A stretch of 64,000 nt of DNA, taken from NCBI GenBank assembly GCA_009829735.1, contig CM020620.1:7642545-7706544 (forward strand), in the 5' to 3' direction. This DNA comes from Pyropia yezoensis (Eukaryota > Rhodophyta > Bangiophyceae > Bangiales > Bangiaceae). Under the pieces are notes generated by a model, which searched no databases, was not told where the DNA came from, and saw nothing but the letters and a program-made list of their open reading frames with translations. A program made the translations under genes and the position numbers. Position 1 is the first letter of the stretch. Each line of letters opens with the position of its first letter. Below, one piece after another: positions 52,091-62,333 of the stretch.

Positions 52091-53060
52091 GGCAGAGGCG
52101 AGGGTGGAAAAGTGGGCGGGGGTGGGGTGAGGGTGGGGCGCAGGGAGAAACGTGCACAACGGTCAAGGAGTGGACGTAGAGCCTCGTTGGAAGGGCCCAA
52201 GCCATCAAGAGAGGAAGGGGGGGGGGGTGATGGGGAGGAGCAAGAGACCAGCAGCGTGCCGAGCCATGTGCCGTGTGCGAGGCTCTCTTGTGAAGAGACC
52301 GTTGGCTCTCACCCACTCATAGAGATGCAACGCCGACATGATCGCGCAGCAGATTGGCTACGATTTATTGACCAAAAATATTACCCAAAGGCCAGGAGAA
52401 GGCCACCTGCTCGCGCCGAACTCACGCTGAATCTCACGCACCGGGCGGGAACCGTCGTGTCCATCTGGTGGCAAAATCTGACCAAGGCAGGTGTCCAGCG
52501 GAGCGCCATGAGTTTGACAGTGCTTGCATGTGTACGTAGCCTGCTCGAGGTCCCTGTGCCGGCTGCGGCCGTCGTGGGTCCCACCCAGGGTGTGGGACCC
52601 ACCGGCGGCCCCCCTGTCACGTGCCATCCACAGGAAGGCGGCCGCCACATGGGGAATGAGGTGATGAAGCGTCGGGGGGGGAGGTTGCCTCAAGTAGGTG
52701 GCACCCTCCCCCCCATGCATCCCTTATTCGCAACATGCGGCCGCGGCTGCTGCGTCGTGTGGGCGCCACAGGTGTGCGGCTTGACAAAAAAGCCGGCCGG
52801 CCGCGTGCCAACGCATGTACGGTACATCCTGCCGCCGCCCCGCCCTGCCGCCTCCGCCACCTCACCCCGCCCACGGCCAGCAGCGATTCGAGGGCGGCGG
52901 CCGCCGCGGGGACGGCGTGGAGAGTGGCGGAGGAAGGTCCAGGTGTCGTGGCGGCACTCGCGGGAAGGCATCGCACCCCCGCGACCAAGCACAGTCCGCC
53001 CGCGCCGTCCTCCGCACCATCATCTTGCACCATCGCGCGACGCCACCACCGCCCTACAAC
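52091..53060. other. Intergenic stretch without a supported gene
   Basis: Contains overlapping short frames on both strands with no recognisable domain. The upstream part must hold the promoter of the minus-strand oxidoreductase. Confidence 0.35.
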
Positions 53061-53460
53061 AAAAATAATCCGGATATCGGGGTTTTCTGTACTGGACGGA
53101 GGACCCTTGTGGGACTCGTCGAAAACCCTCAATATGATTTTTCAAGCCATCATCGGAGAGCATTGTCGCCCGCCAGAAGTGTCCGCAACCGCTACTCATG
53201 ATGTGGCGCAGACGCCATCTCTTGGCCCGAGGCGCGCATCACAGCGGCTGCAACCAAGTGCGACGCGATCGAGACAACGCTCAGAGCCTGCATGAGAGCC
53301 ACTCTCATGATCTGAAGTGGTCAGCCAACTCGAACAGCAGACCCCATTCCTGCACCTGAGAACCCGTATATCCGGGATTCTCCTTGGAGGAACCCCGACA
53401 TCCGGGTTTTTCCACGAGATAACCCGGATATCCGGGATAAAAACCCCGATTATGTGGGAC
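53061..53460. repeat. Dispersed CGGATATCCGGG-type motif cluster, possibly a small MITE
   Basis: ATAATCCGGATATCGGGG at 53065 is matched in inverted orientation by the end at about 53420-53453 (CCGGATATCCGGG, then AAAAACCCCGATTAT). Two further variants lie between (near 53366 and 53394). The near-palindromic cores and the inverted ends suggest a small inverted-repeat element of about 390 bases. Confidence 0.5.
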
Positions 53461-54390
53461 TTTGATAGGCTGTGGATCATCCTCAGCGGGAACTCGAGGT
53501 CAGGGGGGCACTCGAGGTCAGATCAGCGTACCTTTAGGGGCAGTCGTTACATTAGGTATGCATTAGTGTTTCAACAAAACTTCAGTTGATATACAATGTT
53601 GTGTATCCAAATAAAAAATGACCAGGTAATGACCGGTCAGTCTTGTTCGAACTCTCGATTGCTGCTGCCTTTGACTCTCGCACCCCGTACTCGCATGCCC
53701 CGCACGCCGTCAGCCTATCTACCATATTGTCTACGCGCCTATGGTACGTTGCAGAAAAAAGATACAAGGCGCGTTCTTTTGTCGGTTCTCGGACAACCTT
53801 CGGGCCACGCGCCTCGGCCAATGAGGTGCTCGGGCCATACTGCCCGCCGTGTCTCGATACGCACGCGGCACAATCAGGCAGCGTTCTTGCCCCCGAAGCG
53901 GCGTCGTGCCATGGTGCCACAAGGCTGCCGAGGCATCCCCCGCTGGAGGGCGACAGCGGCGGGCGGAGTTGGGCGGAGACCAGCCCCACCGCGCCGCCGC
54001 CGACGTGGCTGGCACACCCCCCCCCCCCGCCAGGCGCCGCCCCCCACCAAGAGGGTGATTAAACCAGTTCGAGTTCGAGGCACGATTGCACTGGTAGAAT
54101 CGCTGTTCGAGGCAACTGCGATTCCAGCACCGCAATGGAGGTGAGTTCGAGGCTAATCAGTTGTCACGGAGGGCACGAGCGATGCCGAACCGATACGTTG
54201 CGAAAAGAGCTGTGTGCAGGCTGTACACCTGGGCGCCAGACACACTCCTCTGTCGCTCAGAGTAACTCCCACGCGGTAGTTGGACAGACTGGAATGCCGG
54301 GCAGCGCTCCCGCTGCGTGCCCGCGCCGCGCGCGTTTTCGTGCACGCCCCCCCGCGTCCCGGTCATACCGCGCCACCCGCCGACCCCCCC
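53461..54390. other. Intergenic stretch without a supported gene
   Basis: Includes an AT-rich part (53540-53630) unlike the surroundings and several GTTCGAGG motifs near 54066-54150. No tRNA cloverleaf could be drawn from these, and no gene is recognised. Confidence 0.4.
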
Positions 54391-54397
54391 CCCCCGC

Positions 54398-54542
54398 CTG
54401 CTGACCGCCGCTGGGGGGGCTGCTTTTTGGCGCGCGCCGCGCCGCCGCCGCTGCCGCCGCGCCCCCCCCCCGGCCGGGCTGCTGGGCCCCCCCCCCCCCG
54501 CCTGCTGGCCGCCGCTGGGGGGGCTGCTTTTTGGCGCGCGCC

Positions 54543-54582
<40 letters not shown>

Positions 54583-54680
54583 GCCGCCCCCCCCGGCCGG
54601 GCTGCTGGCCCCCCCCCCCGCCTGCTGGCCGCCGCTGGGGGGCTCTCTTTTTGGCGCGCGCCGCGCGCCTGACCGCGCCC
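54398..54680. repeat. ~100-120-bp tandem repeat, three units
   Basis: Units contain CGCCTGCTGGCCGCCGCTGG, a G-run, CTGCTTTTTGGCGCGCGCCG, a GCC-triplet run and a C-run. They start near 54400, 54500 and 54619. Unit length differs because of the triplet and C-run lengths. Confidence 0.85.
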
Positions 54681-55143
54681 TCGCAGCCGCCGCCGCCGTC
54701 GCGCCCCCTGCTCCTGGCCGCGCTGGCCGTAGCTGGATTTTGGCGCTGTCGGCGCGCCCGGATGCTGTTGTTTGCCCCGTGCGCCGGCGCCTGTACCGGC
54801 CGTTCGTGGCTCCCTTCTGGCGCTGCTTGTGGCGCCTGGATTTTGGCGCGCGGGGCACTCGTAGGCGGCCCGACCGCCCCCCCCACGCGGACCTACTCCC
54901 GCCGAGTTAGCTGGACGCGTCTCGGTCTGCCGCCCTTCCTCCAGCCGCATCACGCGGCTCCTCGGGGGAGGCTGTGTTTTGGCGCGTGGCTGGCCTCCAG
55001 TCGCCGTCGCGGCATCCGCATGCGTTGCGGCTACGGGCACGGTAGCCATACCCGCTGCCGCCACGGCTCGCCTCTGCGCCCGGGCGCCCACCTCCCAACC
55101 GCAGCGTGCTGGGTGCACCGGATGGTCAGCGCGTTTTGGCGCG
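54425..55143 (+). promoter_or_regulatory. Array of seven E2F-like TTTTGGCGC sites
   Basis: TTTTGGCGC occurs at 54425, 54529, 54649, 54738, 54841, 54977 and 55134, all on the + strand, with spacings of 104, 120, 89, 103, 136 and 157. TTTSGCGC is the known E2F/DP binding consensus. The last site lies about 250 bases upstream of the ATG of the Ulp1-like gene. Only three copies belong to the tandem repeat; the other four sit in diverging sequence, so the motif is better conserved than its surroundings. Function as E2F sites is inference. Confidence 0.5.
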
Positions 55144-55385
55144 CATTGGGGTACCGCGCGGCCGCCACGACCCCCGCTGTTCAGGGCAGCCGCGCGCCTC
55201 TGCTGTGAGTGCAGGGTGCGGCGCCGTGCTGCTCCCGCCACCGCGGCTGCTGTGACTTTTCTTTTAGTCGCGCTCGGGCGTGTCCGCTGTTCGCACCGGC
55301 CCCTCCCCTCATACCGCAATCGGCTGGGTCGAGGTCCTTTTGGCTCTCCTCATGCTCGTGACCTCACGTGCTACCCACCCTCATC

Positions 55386-58214
55386 ATGTCTCTCGAGCAG
55401 CGGCCCCTGGCCCGTCTCGTGCCTGTACAAGTCGACCCGGTGACTGGGCTGCCCGGCCCCACTCTTCGCTACGTGTGCATCCCTGGGGCTGTTGCGGTCT
55501 CTGATGAGCCGATTACCGACGTCCTCAAGTCATTGGACTTGAGTATCGGAAGCACATCGTTGGCGGCCGCTCCGTCGTTGTCGGCAGCTGCTGCGCCACC
55601 AGTCGCCGCCGCGTCGCCAGTCCCCGCTGTGTTGTCAACACCGCCAAATGCGCCAATGGCCGCAGCGTCGCCAGTCCCCGCTGCTATGTGAACACCGCCT
55701 CAGCCGCCAACGGCCGCAAGGGTGTCCGTCGGTGCCTCTCCTCGCGCTCGGACTTGCGCTCCCACTGTCGAAGGGTTGCCGCGTGCATGCACGCCGCTCG
55801 CTCCCAGGCCTGCCACCAGCGCGGCTGCTCCCCCATCATCCGGTTCGCCACCAGCTGCCGCATCTTCCAACGCCCACTGGTCCACCTGCGCCAAGGGGTC
55901 CCCGTTGACGCAACCGGTATCGTCTCGTCGGCGAGGGGAGGGGCTCAGTACCCCCACCAAGTCTGCGTCGCCAAGCAGGCACACCCCACCTGGCTCGCCA
56001 ACGACGCCGGAGCCATCCACCACTTCCGGGCCATCTTCAACGCCTTCGATTGAGGACGGCATCGACCCGTCGGCTAGCGCCATCCTGCGCAGCATCGCCA
56101 TGGTCGGCATCGAGCTCGTTCGCTCGGCGCGCCCGCCTCGTCCATGCAACAAGGTCTTCATAGTGCTGGAGTACGGCGACGGCTCGTTGGACGATCCGTT
56201 TGATGGGCGCGTCATCGACTGTACGACGGACAGCAAAAGCGCTGAGTTTGAAACGTCGTTCAAGGAGGTGTGGTGGACCAAGCGGCGCCCCTTTCTGTCG
56301 GCACCCAAGCAGCAAGCTCTTGCCCCGCGCGTCATGGGAGCGGGGGCGGCCGGGGACGGACCTGTCTCTGGCAAGGCAGCCTGCCCGCCCTTCGTGCTTC
56401 GTCCTATTAGTGTGCTGCTGTCCATCAAGAACTCGACGATGGGCAAGCGTATCATCCCGGCGGGCATCATGGACAAGGCGTTGTACTCCTTGGGGCTCTC
56501 TTCCACGACGCAGCTGACTGCCATTCGCGTGCGCAGGATTTTTCAAAACCTCAGCCTTCGCGTCAACGAGCTTAGCGGTGGGCGAGCACGCTGGACATGG
56601 TCCCAGACGTGGCCATTGGAGTTGCTGATGAACGACTGGATGGAGACGGACGGGTCGGGGGAAGTCGTTAAGGCAGCTTGTCTGTACCCCCCGTGGCACG
56701 CATCGTCGAAGATCAAGCTTGTTGTTCGACGCTCGGCACTCGTCCTTGCGGCTTCCTTGTCTGACTTCTGGATGTTCTTTTTATGCGAGGAGTTCGCGGT
56801 GGAGTGGAAGCCGGGCTTTGCGCTTCAGGCTCATCCTGACGGCATAGCACCGCTGCGAAAGAAGCGGCCGGCGGACGCCGTAAACAATGGCGGCAATAAG
56901 AAGGCGAAGGCGGCGACGAAGCAGGCGGACGTGCTGCTGCACCCATTTTGGCGGCCGGCGCAGGATCGGTCCTCGCTTGTCGACGAGGTTGCGAAGGCGG
57001 AGGGCACCACGTTGGCCCAGGTGCACCTCCGAAAGCTGCTGCCGGCAATTGCCTTGGTGGACCCCAGCACCACGGAGCACCTCACGGTGACCGTGCAGGA
57101 GCGCACGCGCGTCGAGCGAGTCAACCTGGACCTGGGCATCCTGCTTCCAATGACCATTGTCAAAATAATGCTTGAGTACTACCTTGGCGCTGTTGGCGAC
57201 GACCCGTCCACGCCCATCTCTTTGTCCGCGCTTGAGCTTCGGTGCTCATCCATTCCGACTGCGCGCTTTACCCAGCGGGCCCTGATGGTCATGCTGGAGG
57301 GCCATCGCTTGAACGATGACATCGTGCTGGCGCAGGCCACCTTTTCGTGGTTGGACCAGCTGTCGCGAAGCAGCCAGCAGTTCCCTTTCGGATTGGGCAG
57401 CGTGCTCTGGCTTGCAGCTTCCGTTGCCGCCATCGCGGGCCAAGTACGGGAGTGGCTGGGAGCCAGCCGAGCAGGCATCAACGGGTGGCGCTTCTTTGAC
57501 GTTGAAGCTGGTTCGTCTGGGGACGTTGCCGGGTGCAGGGCGTATGGTAGGCATACGACAACCTACCGCGAGTTGGCTCGCGGTTGTCAACCAACGTGGA
57601 TGACCTCTGACGTCATCAATGCAGTGCTCATCGAGCTGCGGGTGGAGACTCGCGCCCTCCAGTGCTACGTACTGCTATCGTCCGAGGCTGCATCCGTGCT
57701 GCGCGAAGGTAACGAGGCAGTCACTGTTGCGGAGGCGCAGAAGGCCGCGAACGAGATTGCTGCTGAGGCGGGTGACTGCGACGTGGTAGCGTTGGTCATC
57801 AACCTTCTCAACGTTCACTGGATCTCCGCGGTTGTGGACATCACCAATCGGTGCATAACTGTGTACGACTCCCTTGTGGGCATCCAGCCGGACGAGAAGG
57901 CGCTGGCGGTGGAGCGGGTCATCATGCTTTGTGATGCTGTTGCCGTGCGGCGATCCGCGGCGTCGCGTAACGTGCCGCAGCCGAGCGACGTACCCTGGAG
58001 GGTCCTGGAGTGCAGCGCTCCCGTGCAGCGTGACGCCCACAGCTGTGGGGTGTTTGCAGTGGCGCATGTCATCGCCGCGTTGAACGGGGCCAGCCCTCCG
58101 CTTGATGTTACAGGTGACGTGCTACGTCTTGCACTGCTGCATAACGTGCTCTCTCGTGGACGGGTGTACGAGCAAGCTCGGTCGACTGCTAGTGTGGAGA
58201 CGAGATCCGATTAG
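55386..58214 (+). CDS. Ulp1-type (C48) cysteine protease protein, one in-frame TGA
   Basis: SUMO-protease-like enzymes of this class cleave ubiquitin-like proteins and are often carried by DNA transposons. From ATG 55386 (MSLEQRPLARLVPV) the frame is open for 942 codons except TGA 55689-55691. A parallel Ser codon in the neighbouring Ala/Pro/Ser repeat (TTGTCAACACCGCC against ATGTGAACACCGCC) suggests TCA mutated to TGA. The middle part (residues about 230-640) is globular and unrecognised. The C-terminal protease domain shows WMTSDVINAVLIELRV, LLNVHWISAVVDITN (His811), CITVYDSLVG (Asp828), and PVQRDAHSCGVFAVAH (Gln881, Cys887), a complete His-Asp-Gln-Cys set. The rest of the frame has no other lesion. 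A start downstream of the TGA, such as the ATG at 56100, would still include the catalytic domain. Confidence 0.88.
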
Positions 58215-59246
58215 TGAGATGGTGTGTCTTGTTCGACCTGTCCGTCTGTTGCCTGTGCCTGCCTCTCCGTGCGAGATTGTGCCCGTCGGTGAGCTTTACC
58301 TGGTTTAAAAACGAACGACGATATGGGACAAGCAAATGAAATGAGCCAGAGTTGAGGCGATGAGAGGAGGACAGAAGTGAACGGGGCGGTCCCACCGACA
58401 GCGCACGACGGGGTGGCGGGGAGGCGGCCGGCGGCTGGCAGGGGGGCAGAGGTAACGCACTCCGAGGGAGTTCATGTAAAGAAGGGCCTCGCCGGGGGCA
58501 GCGGACGCCGGCGGCCACAGCTCGGTCACCTCGCACCCCCGAACCGCCGCTCTCAGGGTCCCTATCCCACACCACGGCTGCAAAGCCGGACGATTCCTCC
58601 GTCGCGGCTGCCGCGGCGGCTTTCTTGTCGACGGCGCGGCCAGTTCTTGGGAGCGCGGCAGCCATCGTCGCGGCAGCGGCGGCCATTGCTGCGGCAGCGC
58701 GGTCGTCCGCGGAGGCGGCGTCTATCTCCGCAGCAGTCACAACGTGGGCAGCGGCTGCGGTGCCGGGGGCCGGGTCGCAAGTTTGACAACGGAAGCTGGC
58801 GCAGGAGACCTACTCGATCTCTCGCGTCTTTCAAATGACCCATTCGAATTTTGTATCTTGGAAATTGTGGAGTTGGAGAGCGTGGCACAGCTTAAATCCA
58901 TCCCTCTGCGTCCATGCGTCCAGCACTAGCCCCCTCCCCATGGTATCCTACAACGTTGCACTGGCGGAGACGGCAGCCGCCGGCGCCGCGACCCCCGCGG
59001 CCGCCCAAGTCGCGACCTATGATGCCACCCGACCTTTCCATATCCCTCTCCGCCCGATTCTCCGCCCAGCTCCCCTGATTTTCATCCCTCAAGAACAGGT
59101 GGGGGCCGCTGCGTAGCTCGGTGGATGTTGATGCCCCTGGCGCCACCGCCGTAGCCGCCGCCGCCACCCACCTGGTCGAGCCGCCAACCGGTCCGCGCCG
59201 GAAGCGACTGCTGTCTTTGCTTCCCTTTCGCCCAAGGCTCCCATCT
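58215..59246. other. Spacer downstream of the Ulp1-like gene
   Basis: No recognised gene. Short frames on both strands are Arg/Ala/Pro-rich. The first 200 bases, with lower GC, probably include the 3' UTR of the protease gene. Confidence 0.4.
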
Positions 59247-60190
59247 TACCGCATCTGCCGCGGCTGCCGTCGTCCCTGACGCAGCCCCAATCAGCTGCTT
59301 TGACATTGCCGCTGCCAGGGCCAGCGTGGCTCCCAATGCCGCTCCGGTGGCCGCCGCTGAAGCAACCATCTGCCACGGCCATCGTGGCCACCGTGGCTGT
59401 TGCGGCGCAGCCGCGGTGGCCGCCACGCCAGTGACTACCCCGAGAGATCGATGGCTGTTCCACGCTCGTCGCGAAGACAGCTGCTGCCTCCCGGCCGCCG
59501 CTGCCAGCATGGCTACCGTCGTTGCTGCCAGTGCCGCTTAGGCGGCCGCCGAAGCTGCGACCACCTTCCCTGGACCTGCTTTTCTCCGTGTGGGCCTATT
59601 CAACAGCCGACGCTCCCTTGTCGCCGCGGCCGCCAAGGCTACCGCGTGTGCTGACGGGGGCGCCGCGGAGGCCGCCACCGAGGCCGCCGCAGATGAGACA
59701 ACCTGACACGGTCCTCGTGGCTGCCGACGGGGCCGCCACTGCGGACGCCGCTGCTGAGACCACCTGCCGCGGCCGGCGTGGCAGGTGCGGGCGCCGCTGC
59801 GGTGGCCGCCACAGCCGTGTACACCCTGCCACTCCTATTGCTGGTCCGCGCCCGCCGCGACGGTAGCTGTCGCCTTCCTGCCGCCGCGCTCGAAATGGAA
59901 ACCGTGGATGCTGCTGGTGCCGCTGTGGTGGCCGCCGCAGCTGCAACTAACGTCCCTGGTTGCGCGCTGATCCATGTTCGCCCAGCCAGCAGCCGTCGCT
60001 AGCTTGCCGCCGCGGCCGCCACGGCTACCGTGTGTACTGACGGCGGCAACGCGGAGGCCGCGGCGGAGGCCGCGGCAGAGGCGGCGACCTGTCACGCTCA
60101 CTGGGGCTGCCGACGGAGCCGCCACGGCGGGCGCCGCTGCTGTGACCACCTGCCGCGGCCACCGTAGCTGGTGTCGGCGCCGCCGCGGGG
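59247..60190. repeat. ~380-390-bp tandem repeat, about 2.5 units
   Basis: A block with CGCGGCCGCCAAGGCTACCG, a GAGGCCGC-rich part, GCTGCCGACGG and GACCACCTGCCGCGGCC occurs near 59624 and again near 60012 (offset 388). A more diverged copy begins near 59247. Each unit also carries internal GCC-rich sub-repeats. Frames across it are low complexity. Confidence 0.75.
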
Positions 60191-61676
60191 ACCGCCGCAC
60201 TCACGATTACCTGGCCTGAGTGATCCCTGATGCACGCCCACCAAGGCAGCAGCTCTCGCTGCCCGGTGGCCACTGTCGCAGCCGAGCTGTATCTGCTTGT
60301 ACAGGAATGGCAGTGCCGCTGGTGTTGGGCCCACTCGCAAGCAATGGCTAAATCTCTTTCAGTCATTGTCCCTGCAGCAAGCAGCAACTCCCGGCAACAG
60401 AAGGATGACCATAAGGCGGTCCCTATTGTCTGGTATTCACTCCACATCGTCATGGTTCCTGTGACGGTGGAGCTGCCGCTCACCCTCCTCTCCTGTCCCG
60501 GTTGCCAGCCCCGGCATTCGCCCATCAAGACGCTGAAAGCCACGCAGTCACAGCCTTCAATACACAAACCAATATCGCATCATCAGAAGTTGTCAACGCC
60601 CCCGTGTGGTGGCCACTGGCTAACCGTAACCGTCATCACATAACCCTAACCGTAACCTTAGCCTATCAGCGATGGCGCTTGGGGCCGCCACGACTCCTCC
60701 CGACGGAGGCCACTGGTGTCTGAGTGAGCCCTGATGGACCAGCTGTTCGACCATTGCCAGTAGGAGGACGGTGTGTCATGACAGCGAAGGCAGCAGGACG
60801 TAGGAGTCGTTGCTGCCAAATACCCAGATGCCTTTGCTGATACTGCACGAACGAGGCGTCGCAGAGCTAAACGGCCAGCACCACACGTCCCAGGACACGC
60901 AGAAGGTCCCAGAGACCTTTGTTTTTTTTTTTTTGTGCTTCTCGGTTTCGAGTGAACGAGTCCCTCGTGAGCCATGGCGGGCAGGCTGCTAGATGGCATG
61001 CGGGAGGGTTCACGAAGGTTCTTTCAGGCATGCTCATTTGACGCTGCGATTTCTTTCACAGGCGCCAGGTGCACGTATCACGCGAGCTCTGTGAACGCAG
61101 ATGCTCAAAAAAGCTCTGAGATGGAGTACAAACGAGCTTCTATGAAGCGCATATGGCACGCTATAGCGTGTACACGTTGTCCCTGCGGAGAGTCTTGGGA
61201 CAGCTAGAGATGTGTTGCAACATGGTGGATTACACGTGGCATGTCGACACAACTCCCAGACGAGTGGCATTTTCACCACTGCAATTGAAGCTGAGCTGCT
61301 GTCGGTTGGGCTCGGCTGAGATAGCGCACGTTCGTTATCAAGGCGGAGCGCGTGATCCACACCACCGACGCCACAGCCCCACACTCGTCCTCTCCCACCT
61401 ACGCACCGGGCATGCCTGCGACTGGCAGCTGATTGAGCGGCTGCGAATGGGACACGCACCGCTGGATCGCATTCGCAACGGCCCACGTAGTGCACCGTCC
61501 GCGGCGGCAGCCCTCCAGCAGCCCAACCGCTCAACCGCCCCCTCCGCATCCCCCGATAATGACGATGGTCACCGGCGTCGCGGTGATGCCACACCGGGGC
61601 GCTTTCCCTCCCCCCGCTCTGAGAGAGCGTCGCACCATTGTTGCAGTTCCTGCAGTTGTGGCGATGCCCCGCTTTG
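60191..61676. other. Intergenic stretch with telomere-like patch
   Basis: Moderate-GC sequence. At 60621-60661 short TAACCG, TAACCC and TAACCT units occur (TAACCGTAACCG, then TAACCCTAACCGTAACC). A 14-T run lies near 60921. No gene is recognised. The minus-strand frame at 61741-61034 has no identifiable domain. Confidence 0.4.
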
Positions 61677-62250
61677 GCGTCCCTCTCGCTCCCCACGCCA
61701 CCGTGGCGACGGAGCCCCACTCCGTCGCTGGCCCTCTTCACGTCCCTCCTGGATCGGGCGGCGCGCTGCCACTCCGGTAGGGGCTGTAGCGGCAGTGCCC
61801 GACTGTGTCGTCCCCCTCCCTCCCCATGCCCCCGTGGTGCTGGCGCCCCACCCCGTCACTGGCCCTTTCTGCCTCCCTCGTTGACTGGGCTGAGCGCGGG
61901 CACCGCTGCAGCTGCCGTGACGGAGACGCCCCTCTGTCGCGTCCCCCTCCCGCCGCACGCCACCGCGGTGCCGGCGCCCAGCCCCATCGTGGTGGCGGCG
62001 CCGCAACGCATGGTGGGCCTACTCCGCCTTCCTAGTGGATCGGGCGGAGCGCTGCCGCCACTGTCGCTGCCGTGGCGGCGGCGCCCCACTGCGGCGTCCC
62101 CCTCCCGCCGCGCGCCACCGTGGTGCCGGCGCCCCATCCCGTCGCTGCCCCTTCCTGCCTCCCTCGTGAACTGGGCGGCGCGCTGCCACCCTTGTACCTG
62201 CCGTCGCGGCGGCGCCCCACGTTTTTGGCGTCCCTCTCCCTCTTCAACTA
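61677..62250. repeat. ~131-155-bp tandem repeat, four to five units
   Basis: Units start GCGTCCC or TCGTCCC at 61677, 61808, 61939, 62094 and 62228 (spacing 131, 131, 155, 134). They contain CCGCCGCACGCCACCG, a CCCCATCCCGTCGCTG-type box and GGCGGCGCGCTGCCAC. The array lies directly upstream of the Cys-rich gene and ends about 90 bases before its first likely ATG. Confidence 0.85.
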
Positions 62251-62333
62251 CAGGCTGGACCTGTACGATGACTGGTCAACGGAGCCATGTCTTCTTTAGT
62301 TCTACTGGCGTACTATCTACTGTGATATCTTCG

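Noticed and set aside
54060-54160. GTTCGAGG motifs suggesting a tRNA T-loop
   Set aside because: No acceptor, D and anticodon stems can be paired around them.
61034-61884. 235-codon minus and 243-codon plus frames
   Set aside because: They overlap each other, lack domains, and partly fall in the 131-bp repeat.
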